This document shows positions 11,301 through 17,274 of a DNA stretch of 26,359 bases, piece after piece. Source of the stretch: Lentisphaeria bacterium UBA1791 (lineage in GTDB: Bacteria > Verrucomicrobiota > Lentisphaeria > Victivallales > Victivallaceae); contig DCFZ01000020.1 of assembly GCA_002314455.1 (NCBI GenBank), positions 1-26,359 on the forward strand. The letters are read 5' to 3'. The notes beneath the pieces are model-generated. The model did no database searches. It saw only the letters and a program-made list of their open reading frames with translations, and was not told where the DNA came from. Numbering within the stretch: the stretch's first letter is position 1; every line of letters starts with the position of its first letter. Both the position numbers and the translations under genes were made by a program.

Positions 11301-12117
11301 CAAGGCGTCGATCCTGGGCGCCGTCAACGGCGTTTCCACGCTGACGCTCGGCAAAGCCGCCGCGATGAACTTCAGCGGCAACTACGTCGGTACGGCCGCC
11401 GCCGATACGCTGAAACTCAGCAACAACGCGGTTTTCAACGGCGGCGCCCTCTTCTTCGGCGACGGCAACGACAAAGTGACGGTCGGCAACGACGCCACCT
11501 TTAACGCGCAGTCGATCGACTTCGGCAACGGCAAGAATACGCTCTCGCTCGGCAGTCGTTCGCACTCGAACATTTCCGGCAACGTCCTCAACGCCACGAC
11601 GCTCTCGCTCGGCAGCAGCAGTTCCATGCTGATTTCGGGCGACATCTACAGCGTCGGCGCCAACAATTCTCTGAAACTTGGCAATGGCACGAGCTTCAAC
11701 GTCAACAACCTCGTTTTCGGCGACGCGAACGATGTGATTACGCTCGGCAAAGGCAGCACTTTCGCCGCCGCGGCGATCCATCTCGGCGGCGGCAACGACA
11801 AGGTGACGCTGGCGAACGATCAGTTCACCGCCGAAACGCTCGATCTCGGCTGGGGCAACGACACGCTGGATTTCGGCAGCAACTCCTACGGCACGATCGG
11901 CAATCTCGACTTCGGCGACGGCAAGGACAAGCTGACGATCGGCAAGAACTGCGAACTCTGGCTCGACGGCAGTTACAGCGGCACGCTCGCCATCAAGGTC
12001 GGCGCGTCCAGCAAATTGCACCTCGCCGGCGCCTTGTACGACGCGGTCACTTCCGCTTGCGCCAAGGATATCGCATCCGGCAAGATCGAAGTCACCAAGT
12101 GGGACAAACTGGCATAA
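2380..12117 (+). CDS. Giant type I secreted repeat protein / adhesin (3,245 aa)
   Basis: The start ATG has AAGGAG 7 bases upstream. There is no signal peptide (MADVYYSAAWMNKVDG), as expected for a type I secretion substrate. Residues 4 to about 1380 hold composite modules with an aromatic signature (YxxAW...GVDAFGxY) alternating with Gly/Thr/Asp-rich beta-helix-like stretches. Residues about 1488-2571 hold 13 Ig-like units of about 83 residues, with motifs WTNQDVTITA, YKIGDGEWQ and ATDNAGN. From about 2572 to the end there is a beta-roll-like region with RTX-like motifs (FGDGNDKVTIG, LGGGNDKVTLA, LGWGNDTLDFG) that could bind calcium. The C terminus ends TKWDKLA and resembles the truncated protein at the window start. 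It has its own promoter and terminator. I infer surface attachment or biofilm function and export by the HlyB/HlyD-like pair at 18893-22859. The binding target is unknown. Confidence 0.85.
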   Translation: MADVYYSAAWMNKVDGDVVTYNGNEYTIGVDAFGDYTVAQEAGDVVLCDVYLDTTWIAGQYEPGDTVTATLPSGDEIDIELANGASVQPGQGVLLASDSAANVSTGVSDAATAARKANSAIYLNSGTFLHNGTNASSAIYTYGCKAVVSNSYVSRLTNGGKALAAAPETYIIAGGQVALLRVGNGNADKVYAYIGKDGYAGTINAAYGDGSTFNIVEVEIDGGTFGSFQGTGARITGEMNVTASNGVNGGEVWVSAFAGPGLSNDLVCDVNFTVSDSTLSKVGIAGRSVGTSEWYKVCNTKIGDFTLDLTNATVATVYSGTNLAFWCFENYNVVLDGSTITTLKPKSGGYASLAYAGGTATVQGGTFVTNLNPTYGDENVETVWTDGDFRYLMIDGATKTTNADGTITIVNAVYYNGAAASGSQWIKGGTATLQGGTQHLFSLTVEGNSSSYVKTMEGIQSITIDATADLALASNVGADVAIIVDVTDFVLSGASETFLTTTGTISTTNFTVLENGAVSEKYAIKKDGKTLQIVARPVVYTAAWADLDDGSVVVISGNTATIGVDAFGNYSDASEAATQLSRPLANYDVYYTSDWAGKATGDTVSVVLDGNTVSMKIGEQAFTTLAAAQGASNPAAAVVIEGGSYSGGSDKNYFTLNGCRTILQGGTYSGTLFSGKTGGSCNSIDVTANTATIGSLDANRYVACNGTINYHVVDSVVGSIRTSSYSEDNATTTILIENSRVGALSAGFAGNKGVTTVTAVSSTFTGPVGGGGLNNSSNNAGDFNFNFTDVTMTGKGFTAAVGNDGSNWKSSRVTGAITVTVDGTASNFSVFDVRKYVASSISVTIDADALLTATTFNADASQTITIDVTDFRFDESEISHTVISAKNGGLTNYNFVTTGTPLDDYNLTVTDKALILTKKNCYFSEAWQGLENGTIVQTPSGTATIGTDAFFLYADAKAAADAKGWFLQTPDRFYNAEWKGMEAGTEVTVVNASGTFSTTIGDAALPAYNTLNSAMTAAKSANTTLAIVGGSIALSGRNGWNNVLNTIVTNTRITGNANGAIVTMVDGGKSDANYEAAFTVGEGSFLSSLAALGNDAGCTVKGFTYNVVDGGKVGTVYMVGYTGVYTGDLTVNLDGGTIGDAYTSVSGGTIVGDVNFNLSNGAKIGQLWLAPNSSSSAKLAAGSSINVTLDGSHMLIRDFDKSHTLVKEAGSSINIAVKGSTSTINFAASSVDTLTVDVGATLVIQDNWNYTGTITIDAGATLVISEDHLGAYKSFVNNGTLRLTNDAFLNVTDGNFVKIGTINGTGSVVINDSDTVKVYTYGNNYYTATQQSKVYFDSSYASNAAFDKVTVSGNSAYVGVNAFAKFGDEQGKLAVNGEAYAIGGTLAGDYSGKLTFANADAMTVTGAITSSTLAFTGTTVAFTAQQNFSATDIYVTCEMPASGLTVTIATGDLGLASDQTLTVNGEAWKIGEIKGLYVLRYADNVLSIADKSAANITVESSPAQDTWTNQNVTVTATFSATQQNQYSFDNANWQEYTAPLSIDGNKMIYFKAKDAATGTQDVQANFEVKNIDKVDPTISDITPSTTNWTNQDVTITANYTDDYSGLAAAMYKIGDGEWQGYQGVITVTENALVTFLATDNAGNEATASYLVSNIDKVKPTISDITPSETGWTKKDVTITATYADDYSGLAQQIYKIGDGEWQSYQGVITVTENALVTLMATDNAGNSTTETYLVSNIDKVKPTITVNATPSTWTNQDVTISVDYVDDLSGLATAMYKIGDGAWKNYQGAFTVSKNAVLYFKATDKVGNEATEEFNVNYIDKIAPTISDITPSTKNWTNQDVTITATYADKGVSGLKESLYKIGGGAWQNYQGVITVTENALVTLKATDNAGNEVTKEYNVTNIDKVAPTIDITPSTTAWTNQDITIAAAYADEGGSLLKESLYKIGDGNWKAYKEVITISENVTVYFKATDNAGNVTLKEYPVTNIDKVNPTISNITPSTKNWTNQDVTITALYDDNLSGLAAAMYKIGEGEWQGYQGVITVTENALVTFLATDNAGNSTTETYLVNNIDKVKPTISNITPSTTSWTNQDVTITADYADEGGSLLKESLYKIGDGAWQHYQGVITVTENALVTLKATDNAGNVTTDFYNVTNIDKVNPTISNITPSTTSWTNQDVTISAIYADNLSGLAAAMYKIGDGEWQGYQGVITVTENALVTLKATDNAGNVTTEFYNVTNIDKVDPTITITQTPAEWTNQSVVVSALYTDNLSGVATQEYSFDNQNWFTYTTPHVVDTNNTTIYYRATDNAGNSMTTSFTVTTIDRIAPLIAPGKVTAAKNRQSACVTTEFVDPVDEWGYASGIKDTLYHIDDGDWQYYDAAKGITVYGNGTIYFWTRDNAGNTATDSTVVDIFSGPTVCITVTPANGKNADEWTNSSVTVSASFYANTPGTTIVAKEYSFDGFQWVDYDSSLNINSYSTIYFRVKDSEGKSLTTSREILIDHLAPTISVSEIDGMLVANFADDRSGIATQKYSYDQLEWFDYTQSLAVVRGMTVYFKATDFADNETNVSFTTTQGEYSRFISGVVCETGTDELVEMPSEVIANGGKLVLGDNSTFVTTQLVLNNGGAIDTNAGVCTAEIVNANGGVNTISGIVNGGTLSVAPNTVLNLDIELFESCIRNWNVFRNDGVVNVNCGDNFVTQQDIQAISDNGSLGKVNFYGAVYDVSKLQLAGAFDVTFNALYGTAKNDKLLFKSGADIDFGSNLSWIDLGAGNNSLELQADAQANVRSNIANVTTVKVAAAKRAATALELADVNFVGNAKCTTGNNTSLKADDVRSASTLALTTGKASQTTLGNVLLGAGNDKISIGNNSTLVTKSISLGAGKNNIVIGAGSQVIVKGDLDNVCSLTLGNYASMQIDGNYSGTAIADTLKLGNGASFSAGNLVFGDGNDKVTIGNSATFNAQSLDLGNGKNTLSIGTGSKASILGAVNGVSTLTLGKAAAMNFSGNYVGTAAADTLKLSNNAVFNGGALFFGDGNDKVTVGNDATFNAQSIDFGNGKNTLSLGSRSHSNISGNVLNATTLSLGSSSSMLISGDIYSVGANNSLKLGNGTSFNVNNLVFGDANDVITLGKGSTFAAAAIHLGGGNDKVTLANDQFTAETLDLGWGNDTLDFGSNSYGTIGNLDFGDGKDKLTIGKNCELWLDGSYSGTLAIKVGASSKLHLAGALYDAVTSACAKDIASGKIEVTKWDKLA
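2389..6520 (+). repeat. N-terminal composite modules of the giant protein (3 full, 1 partial)
   Basis: A two-part module recurs near 2389, 3988 and 5140, with a partial copy near 6379. Part A has the pattern YxxAW, then GxVV, then TIGVDAFGxY and A-rich residues. Part B has DxYYxxxWxGxxxGDTV followed by an Ala-rich stretch leading into GGSxSG. Each module is followed by a beta-helix-like segment; the first two full copies end in a shared DVTDF motif. I do not recognise the module as a named domain. Confidence 0.65.
6841..10090 (+). repeat. Array of about 13 Ig-like repeats, 249-bp period
   Basis: Unit starts (ATC of the IDK motif or its equivalent) lie at 6841, 7090, 7339, 7588, 7834, 8086, 8335, 8584, 8836, 9085, 9334, 9601 and 9865. 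Spacings are 246-252 bases for the first ten intervals. Consensus elements are IDKVxPTIS, WTNQDVTITA, SGLAAAMYKIGDGEWQ, GVITVTENALVT and ATDNAGN. Central copies are nearly identical at DNA level, whereas the first and last three copies have diverged. The pattern resembles bacterial Ig-like/OmpL47-type surface repeats. Confidence 0.85.
10888..11930 (+). repeat. C-terminal RTX-like beta-roll repeats, 261-bp period
   Basis: The phrase beginning LKLxNxxxF recurs at 11149, 11410 and 11671, exactly 261 bases (87 residues) apart, with an earlier diverged copy from about 10888. Each unit carries one or two GxGND/GDGND-type turns resembling half of the RTX calcium-binding nonapeptide, separated by beta strands such as ATFNAQSLDLG. 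The density of the motif is lower than in classic RTX arrays. Confidence 0.7.
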
Positions 12118-12133
12118 GTTCAATCACCATCCC

Positions 12134-12180
12134 AAGGGCTGTTGCAAAACCTTGACCGGAAAGCAACAGTCCTTTTTTTT
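12134..12180 (+). terminator. Rho-independent terminator of the giant gene
   Basis: AAGGGCTGTTGC (12134-12145) pairs with GCAACAGTCCTT (12163-12174), with one G-U pair in the stem, and is followed by eight T. It lies 17 bases after the stop codon. Confidence 0.9.
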
Positions 12181-12201
12181 GGTTCGGGAAGCTCATTTCA
12201 T

Positions 12202-12230
12202 TTGCAAAACGCAAACGGAAATGCTTTATT
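12202..12230 (+). promoter_or_regulatory. Possible promoter for the TPR/DUF4037 pair
   Basis: TTGCAA (12202-12207) and TTTATT (12225-12230) are separated by 17 bases, just downstream of the terminator and 17 bases before the TPR gene start. The boxes are imperfect; position makes the call plausible. Confidence 0.4.
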
Positions 12231-12247
12231 AAGAAAAAAGAGGTTAT

Positions 12248-13069
12248 ATGATCGAACGGGAAGATTACGAAGAGCCGCGCTGTCTGCTCGCGATGGACGA
12301 CGGCAAACATCCGGCGCCGGAAACGCCGCACGAAACGATCCCCCTCGCCGACGTGATCGCCGAGTGCGACCGGCTCTTTGGCGCGGAGGATATGGCGTCG
12401 CTCGGCGACCATCTGCGCTTCTGGCGCAAAAAGGCCCACGCTTGCGGCGACAGAAAAAGCGAATTAAGTCTGTTGAGCGAAATGATGGGCTATTACCGGA
12501 TGACCGATGATCCGGAGCGCGGCATTCCCGTTGTCCGCGACGGGTTGACGTTGCTCGCCGAACTCCACCTGGGCAACACCGTTTCGAGCGGCACCATTTT
12601 GCTCAACGCCGCCACCGCGCTCAAAGCTTTCGGCAAGACGCAGGAGGCGCTGACCTACTACGCCGCGGCGTTCCGCTGTTACGGGCAGTCGCTCGATCCC
12701 GCCGACTGGCGCTTCGCCGGACTTTTCAACAACATGGCGGCGGCGTATCTCGACAACGGCGAAGTCCGTCACGCCGAAGTCTACTACGAAAAGGCGCTCG
12801 AGATCTTGAAGTTGTGCAACAATTTCACCGATCGCGCGGTAACGTACGTCAATCTGGCGCAACTTTACCACCGGTGCGATCCGGAAGATCCCCGCATCGA
12901 GCAGAATCTTGTTTCGGCGATGGCGTGTTTCGACGATCCGGCGGTCGTGCGCGACAGCTATTACGCGCACAGTTGCCGCAAGGTCGCTTCGGCTTTCGGC
13001 TATCTCGGTTTTTTTATGGATGAGGCGGAACTCAACCGCCGCGCGGATGCGATCTATGCGCGGAATTGA
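12248..13069 (+). CDS. Tetratricopeptide-repeat (TPR) protein
   Basis: The 273-residue product has no signal peptide or membrane segment and is probably cytoplasmic. GAGG lies 5 bases before the ATG. Helical repeat motifs typical of TPRs occur around residues 115-240: LLNAATALKAFGKTQEALTYY, then LFNNMAAAYLDNGEVRHAEVYYEKALEI, then AVTYVNLAQLYHR. The first 80 residues are charged and may form an additional helical region. The gene overlaps the next one by 14 bases, so the two are translationally coupled and probably act together. TPRs mediate protein-protein contacts; the partner is not evident, though the coupled DUF4037 protein is the first candidate. Confidence 0.75.
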   Translation: MIEREDYEEPRCLLAMDDGKHPAPETPHETIPLADVIAECDRLFGAEDMASLGDHLRFWRKKAHACGDRKSELSLLSEMMGYYRMTDDPERGIPVVRDGLTLLAELHLGNTVSSGTILLNAATALKAFGKTQEALTYYAAAFRCYGQSLDPADWRFAGLFNNMAAAYLDNGEVRHAEVYYEKALEILKLCNNFTDRAVTYVNLAQLYHRCDPEDPRIEQNLVSAMACFDDPAVVRDSYYAHSCRKVASAFGYLGFFMDEAELNRRADAIYARN

Positions 13070-13985
13070 CCTTGCCCGAGAATATTTTGAACACGCGGGC
13101 GCGCAGATGCTTCAGCGCGATTTTCCCGACGTATGGAGCCGCCTCGCCGCCGGCATGGCGGGGCACGGATCGGAGTGTTTCGGCTTCGACGACGCCGTTT
13201 CGCGCGATCACGACTACCAAGTGGGATTCACGATCTACCTTTCCCGCGACGACGAAATGAAGTACGGTTTCGCCTTGAGCCGCGCCTATTTGAAGTTGCT
13301 CGAAAACGTTCCGCCGCCGGATTTCAAAAGCAGGGAAAGCGCGCTCGGCGAGACGGAATACGGCGTGACGACGATCGAAAACTTTTTCCTCCGCCACCTC
13401 GGAACGCCGGGGGTTCCCCGCAACTGGCGGGAGTGGCTCTACACCCCCGACTACGCCTTTGCCGAAGCGCTCAACGGCGAAATCTTTTACGACGGCAGCG
13501 GCGAAATGAGCGAGATCCGTCGCGCGATCGCCGACGATATGCCGCGCGACGTCTGGCTGAAAAAACTTGCCGCAAAACTCGCCGCGGCGGCGCAGAGCGG
13601 TCAGTACAATTACGCACGCTGTCTGAAACACGGCGAAGCCGGCGCCGCCGCGCTCGCCCTGACCGATTTCGTCCGCGCGAGCGCCGACGCGGTATTTCTG
13701 CTCAATCACAAATTCGGTTGCTATTACAAGTGGCTCTTTCGCGCGATGCGCTTGTTGCCTATACTCGGCGAACTCGCCGATTCGCTGGAATTTCTGCTCA
13801 CCGATTATACGGACAGCGCCGCCAAACGCGACGTCGTCGAACTTGTTTCAGGGAAAATCATCGCGGAAATCGAGCGTCAGAATCTCGCTTCGCCAAGCGG
13901 CGATTACCTCGAAAACTACGCCTTTGCGCTGCAACGCCAAATCGTCAACCGGGAAATCGCCGCGCTGCACGTGATGGAAGGCTGA
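13056..13985 (+). CDS. DUF4037-type nucleotidyltransferase-like protein
   Basis: The 309-residue product carries GHGSECFGFDDAVSRDHDYQ near residues 30-50. This matches the conserved G-S...DD..SRDHD signature of DUF4037 proteins, which belong to the nucleotidyltransferase-like fold; the Asp residues would be the metal ligands. Later motifs (WLYTPDYAFAEALNGEIFYD; HKFGCYYKWLFRAMRLLP) also fit the family. The start at 13056 is chosen because MRGIDLAREYF begins the family-like region. No clear ribosome binding site is visible, consistent with coupling to the overlapping TPR gene; an in-frame ATG at 13047 is an alternative. The substrate is unknown. Confidence 0.75.
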   Translation: MRGIDLAREYFEHAGAQMLQRDFPDVWSRLAAGMAGHGSECFGFDDAVSRDHDYQVGFTIYLSRDDEMKYGFALSRAYLKLLENVPPPDFKSRESALGETEYGVTTIENFFLRHLGTPGVPRNWREWLYTPDYAFAEALNGEIFYDGSGEMSEIRRAIADDMPRDVWLKKLAAKLAAAAQSGQYNYARCLKHGEAGAAALALTDFVRASADAVFLLNHKFGCYYKWLFRAMRLLPILGELADSLEFLLTDYTDSAAKRDVVELVSGKIIAEIERQNLASPSGDYLENYAFALQRQIVNREIAALHVMEG

Positions 13986-13994
13986 CTTTCCCTT

Positions 13995-14690
13995 TTACAG
14001 ATGCTGGCCGCCGTCGACCGGCAAAATGGCGCCGGTGATCGACTTGCATTGCGCGAGAAAGAGCACCGCGCGGGCAAAATCTTGTACGTCGACCGGGCGG
14101 TGGAGCGGCACGCTCTGCAGAACCTTTTCCATCTTGGATTGCGGCAATTCGTTCGGCGGGAGCATCGGTCCCGGCGCGACGGCGTTGAAGCGCAGATTGC
14201 GCGCGCCGTATTTTTTGGCGAATTCAAGCGTCAAATCCCCGAGCGCGCGGCGGCTTTGCGTATAAGCGTCGCACGCTTCGTGCCAGATGGCGGCATCGAG
14301 GATATTGACGACGACGCCTTGGGTCAAATTTTGCACGGCAAAAAGCTCCATCAACCGCTTCGGGGCCTCGTAGTTGATCTGCCAAAAAAGTGCGTTTTCC
14401 GCATCGCTGTGTTGCGGGTGAAGTTTGAAAAAACTTGCGTTGTTGACGAGGCAATCAATTCTTCCCGCTTCGGCAAAAAGTTGATCGGCGGCATCGGGGC
14501 GGGAAAAATCCGCCGCGAGCATCCGGTGGCCTTTTCCGGGCAGCGTTTCAAGCAGCTGCGCCCCCTCGTCACGATGGGTGTGGACGTGGATCAGCACCCG
14601 CGCTCCGGCGGCGGCAAACACTGCGGCAATCGCGGCGCCGCCCCGGCGGGAGCCCCCCGTTATCAGCACGCTCTTTTTTTGAAAATCCAT
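13995..14690 (-). CDS. SDR-family oxidoreductase, pteridine reductase/FolM-like
   Basis: This 231-residue short-chain dehydrogenase starts MDFQKKSVLITGGSRRGGAA, a Rossmann dinucleotide-binding motif. NNASFF is the NNAG-like motif, and AYTQSRRA contains the catalytic Tyr. At the position of the usual catalytic Ser it has Asp (VVNILDAAIW), as in pteridine and dihydromonapterin reductases (PTR1, FolM). The TGGSRRGG loop also resembles the PTR1 version. The catalytic Lys of YxxxK is Arg here (Y-T-Q-S-R), which may alter or reduce activity. Start: an AGG-containing site lies about 8 bases before the ATG at 14690, whereas the longer frame to 14726 covers the promoter. It runs convergent to the DUF4037 gene and divergent from the pseudopilin gene. 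A role in pterin/folate reduction is a family-based guess. Confidence 0.75.
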   Translation of the reverse strand: MDFQKKSVLITGGSRRGGAAIAAVFAAAGARVLIHVHTHRDEGAQLLETLPGKGHRMLAADFSRPDAADQLFAEAGRIDCLVNNASFFKLHPQHSDAENALFWQINYEAPKRLMELFAVQNLTQGVVVNILDAAIWHEACDAYTQSRRALGDLTLEFAKKYGARNLRFNAVAPGPMLPPNELPQSKMEKVLQSVPLHRPVDVQDFARAVLFLAQCKSITGAILPVDGGQHL

Positions 14691-14732
14691 AAAAAAATCA
14701 CCTTTTACAACTTGTATTATCGCCATTGATAT

Positions 14733-14761
14733 ACTATATTTCCTGCAAGCATTTTAATCAA
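14733..14761 (-). promoter_or_regulatory. Promoter for the SDR gene (minus strand)
   Basis: Read on the minus strand, TTGATT (14761-14756) and TATAGT (14738-14733) are 17 bases apart. The expected start is near 14726, leaving a leader of about 35 bases. The same short interval must also carry the divergent promoter of the pseudopilin gene, for which only an isolated TATACT (14730-14735) is visible. Confidence 0.5.
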
Positions 14762-14774
14762 GGGAGATGTGGTT

Positions 14775-15329
14775 ATGAAAAAGCTGATACATTGCCGTTT
14801 TACGCTCGTTGAATTGTTGATCGTCATCGCGATTATCGGTGTCCTTGCCGCCCTCGGATTCGGCATCTACAGCGTCGCCCAGAACAAATCGCGCATTTCG
14901 GCGACCCGATCGCTCGTCGAAAACGTCGCCAACGCCTTTGAATCGGCAAAGAGCGAAGTCGGTTTCGCGCCGCAGGAAAAAGCGTGGGCGGAACTTCACT
15001 TCGCCGAGGTCACGATCGGCAGCGAAACCTACTTCACGCTCTCGTGCAGCGGCAAGAAATATGAAAAATTCCAGCAGGCTTTCGCCAAGTACATCGATGC
15101 GGAAATGATCCGCAAATATCTCGACGGCAACAAGCTGATCGACGCCTGGGGCAATCCGATCTACTACTGCTACCCCGGCATCGCCAATCAGGCGCAGTGC
15201 TGTGTGATCTCCGCCGGTCCGGACGAGGGATTCGGCAAGAGCAAAAAAGAACAGGTCACCGAGGTGAACGCCGTCACGGAGTTCAAAACCGGCAGCGAAT
15301 GGGTCTGCGACGACATCGGCAATTTCTGA
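14775..15329 (+). CDS. Type II secretion pseudopilin-like protein (prepilin N-terminal domain)
   Basis: The 184-residue product starts MKKLIHCRFTLVELLIVIAI, followed by IGVLAALGFGIYSVAQ. This is a class III prepilin leader with Phe+1 and Glu+5 and a long hydrophobic helix. The residue before Phe is Arg rather than the usual Gly, a variation I associate with Lentisphaerota-type pilin-like proteins. GGGAG lies 8 bases before the ATG at 14775, which favours it over the GTG at 14769. The C-terminal domain (DAWGNPIYYCYPG, then CCVISAGPDEGFG) resembles the GspG-type pseudopilin end, where calcium is often bound. It is 31 bases upstream of purT with no terminator between, so it may be co-transcribed. 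No other secretion-system genes are nearby. Confidence 0.8.
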   Translation: MKKLIHCRFTLVELLIVIAIIGVLAALGFGIYSVAQNKSRISATRSLVENVANAFESAKSEVGFAPQEKAWAELHFAEVTIGSETYFTLSCSGKKYEKFQQAFAKYIDAEMIRKYLDGNKLIDAWGNPIYYCYPGIANQAQCCVISAGPDEGFGKSKKEQVTEVNAVTEFKTGSEWVCDDIGNF

Positions 15330-15360
15330 TCTTAAACCTCTAAAAAAAAGGATATGTAAT

Positions 15361-16536
15361 ATGATTCTCGGAACAGCTTTGACGGAAAAATCGACGAAAG
15401 TACTCTTTTGCGGTGCCGGAGAACTCGGCAAGGAAGTGGTGATCGCGATGATGCGCCTCGGCGTGGAAGTCGTCGCCGTCGACCGCTACCCCAATGCGCC
15501 CGGCATGCAGGTCGCGCACCGCAGTTACTGCATCAATATGCTCGACGGCGCGAAATTGCGCGAAGTGATCGAAAAGGAAAAGCCGGATTTCATCGTCCCC
15601 GAAGTCGAGGCGATCGCAACGCCGACCCTCGTCGAACTTGAAAAGGAAGGCTATCACGTCATCCCGACTGCCAACGCGGCTTTTCTGACGATGAACCGCG
15701 AGGGGATCCGCCGCTTGGCGGCAGAGGAATTGAAGCTCCCGACCAGCCGCTACGTTTTCGCCGCGACCCGCGAGGAATTCGATGCGGCGATTAAAGAGAT
15801 CGGTATTCCCTGCGTCGTCAAGCCGATCATGAGCAGTTCGGGGCACGGTCAGAGCACCATTAAGAGCGCTTCCGACATCGACGAAGCGTGGCGCAACGCC
15901 CAGGAAGGCGGCCGCGCCGGCGCCGGCAAGGTGATCGTCGAGGCGTTTGTCGATTTTGATTACGAGATCACGCAGTTGACCGTCCGCCACGCCGGCGGCA
16001 CGAGTTTCTGCGAACCGATCGGTCATCATCAGGTCAATGGCGATTATCAGGAGTCGTGGCAACCGCAACCGATGACCGAAGCCGCCAAAGCGCGGGCGCG
16101 CGAAATCGCCGGCGCAATCACCGGCGCCCTCGGCGGCCGCGGCATTTTCGGCGTCGAACTTTTCATCAAGGGCGACGAAGTGATCTTCAGCGAAGTGAGT
16201 CCCCGTCCGCACGACACCGGCATGGTGACGATGATCTCGCAGGACCTTTCCGAATTTGACTTGCACGCCCGCGCGATCCTCGGATTGCCGATCCCCGAAA
16301 TCGTTTTCCGCGGCCCCTCCGCCAGCAAGGCGATCGTCGTCGACGGCAACTCCAAGGCAGTCGCGTTCGACATCGCCGATGCGTTGACGATGCCGGAAAC
16401 CGACATCCGTCTTTTCGGCAAAGGCGAGTTGAAAGGTCATCGCCGGCTCGGAGTTTGCCTCGCGCGCGGCAAAAACGTCGAGGAGGCAAAGGAAAAGGTC
16501 TTCGCGATGCGCGACAAAGTCAAAGTGACGCTCTGA
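15361..16536 (+). CDS. purT: Formate-dependent phosphoribosylglycinamide formyltransferase (PurT)
   Basis: This 391-residue ATP-grasp enzyme converts GAR, formate and ATP to formyl-GAR in de novo purine synthesis. It is nearly the same length as E. coli PurT and is collinear with it. VLFCGAGELGKEVVIAMMRLG is the N-terminal substrate-binding region, and EVEAIATPTLVELEKEGYHV follows. Next come the ATP-grasp core with VVKPIMSSSGHGQS, and EFDYEITQ-like and EVSPRPHDTGMVTM motifs carrying the metal- and phosphate-binding residues. The C terminus RLFGKGELKGHRRLGVCLA is also typical. AAGGA lies 8 bases before the ATG. Because it uses formate directly, it bypasses the folate-dependent PurN step. Confidence 0.95.
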   Translation: MILGTALTEKSTKVLFCGAGELGKEVVIAMMRLGVEVVAVDRYPNAPGMQVAHRSYCINMLDGAKLREVIEKEKPDFIVPEVEAIATPTLVELEKEGYHVIPTANAAFLTMNREGIRRLAAEELKLPTSRYVFAATREEFDAAIKEIGIPCVVKPIMSSSGHGQSTIKSASDIDEAWRNAQEGGRAGAGKVIVEAFVDFDYEITQLTVRHAGGTSFCEPIGHHQVNGDYQESWQPQPMTEAAKARAREIAGAITGALGGRGIFGVELFIKGDEVIFSEVSPRPHDTGMVTMISQDLSEFDLHARAILGLPIPEIVFRGPSASKAIVVDGNSKAVAFDIADALTMPETDIRLFGKGELKGHRRLGVCLARGKNVEEAKEKVFAMRDKVKVTL

Positions 16537-16736
16537 ATTCATTGCGCTCACTCGAGTGACTGCGGCGTCGCCCCTGCGGCGGCTCCGCGGTCTTTGTCGC
16601 CAAGCCGCCCCGAGACGCGATGTTCATCTGTTGTTTCCGGAATTTCAATAACACCGCGGCGACGATTTTACAAGTCCTTTTTTTAAGATTTTTGCAAAAT
16701 AAAGTCGTCATTTTTTCGGTATCTTCATTTGAAATG

Positions 16737-16766
16737 TTGACAATGCGGCGATATTTTGTGTAGTGT
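16737..16766 (+). promoter_or_regulatory. Possible promoter in the dnaA upstream region
   Basis: A perfect TTGACA (16737-16742) is followed 18 bases later by a weak -10, TAGTGT (16761-16766). If used for dnaA, the leader would exceed 500 bases, so it may instead drive an origin transcript or be fortuitous. Confidence 0.3.
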
Positions 16767-16791
16767 TGTGCCCCAGGCAGGATTGGGGTGG

Positions 16792-16824
16792 TTGTTAATA
16801 AGTTGTTAATAAAGTGTAAATAAC
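16792..16824 (+). repeat. Three 11-bp iterons, DnaA-box-like
   Basis: TTGTTAATAAG (16792-16802), TTGTTAATAAA (16803-16813) and GTGTAAATAAC (16814-16824) are contiguous direct repeats with an 11-base period, close to one helical turn. Each contains a 9-mer (TGTTAATAA, TGTTAATAA, TGTAAATAA) one base off the reversed DnaA-box consensus TGTGNATAA. A fourth TGTTAATAA lies at 17036-17044. Confidence 0.65.
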
Positions 16825-17193
16825 GTGATGGATCATCGCTTAAGTGCTTGATTTTCGAGGAGTTTCTGCAAGCGCCTCGCAGACATCGGGTGCCGATGGG
16901 CGATTTTTCAGGCGGAAACGGCGTATTTCACCTCAAAACGAGGGTGCGCCGCGGCGCTTTCTTTCGCGAAAAGAAGTTGTAAATCAGGGATTTCCCGCAG
17001 AGAAACAGCGACTTACGCGGAGGAATTAAGTTTGTTGTTAATAACTTAAGAAAATTTTGAATATTTCTCCTGTGAAAAACGGGAAAACAGCCGGTGCAAA
17101 ACACCTGAATACAAGGATTTCGGCGCGCTGTTTTTGCGGTCGCGCTTCGGCGATTCCGGGGCGCACCGTTTCGGCAAAAAGGCAGGAGTTAAG

Positions 17194-17226
17194 ATGCGCA
17201 GTCGGAGCCGCTTTTCAAGGCTTTGA
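17194..17226 (+). CDS. Possible 10-codon leader peptide upstream of dnaA
   Basis: The frame MRSRSRFSRL is preceded by AGGAG at 5 bases' spacing, a better ribosome binding site than many genes here have. It is extremely basic (four Arg) and ends 70 bases before dnaA. It may act as a translated leader, but so short a frame can occur by chance. Confidence 0.25.
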   Translation: MRSRSRFSRL

Positions 17227-17256
17227 TTTGTTTCGCGCATCAAAAATTGCAGGATG

Positions 17257-17274
17257 CGCCGGAATGTTCCGGCG
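17257..17274 (+). promoter_or_regulatory. Inverted repeat just before the dnaA ribosome binding site
   Basis: CGCCGGAA and TTCCGGCG are perfect 8-base arms around TG. The element ends 22 bases before the dnaA ATG, just upstream of GGTAGGA. It could be an operator or an RNA stem that influences translation initiation. Confidence 0.4.

Noticed and set aside
8311..12123. 1,270-residue open frame on the minus strand
   Set aside because: It is antisense to the Ig-like and RTX-like repeats and itself shows repeats of the same period, which it inherits from the real gene. No ribosome site or family motif was seen.
16844..17029. 61-codon frame in the dnaA upstream region
   Set aside because: It has no ribosome binding site, a very basic low-complexity product, and lies between the DnaA-box-like repeats; it is more likely non-coding.
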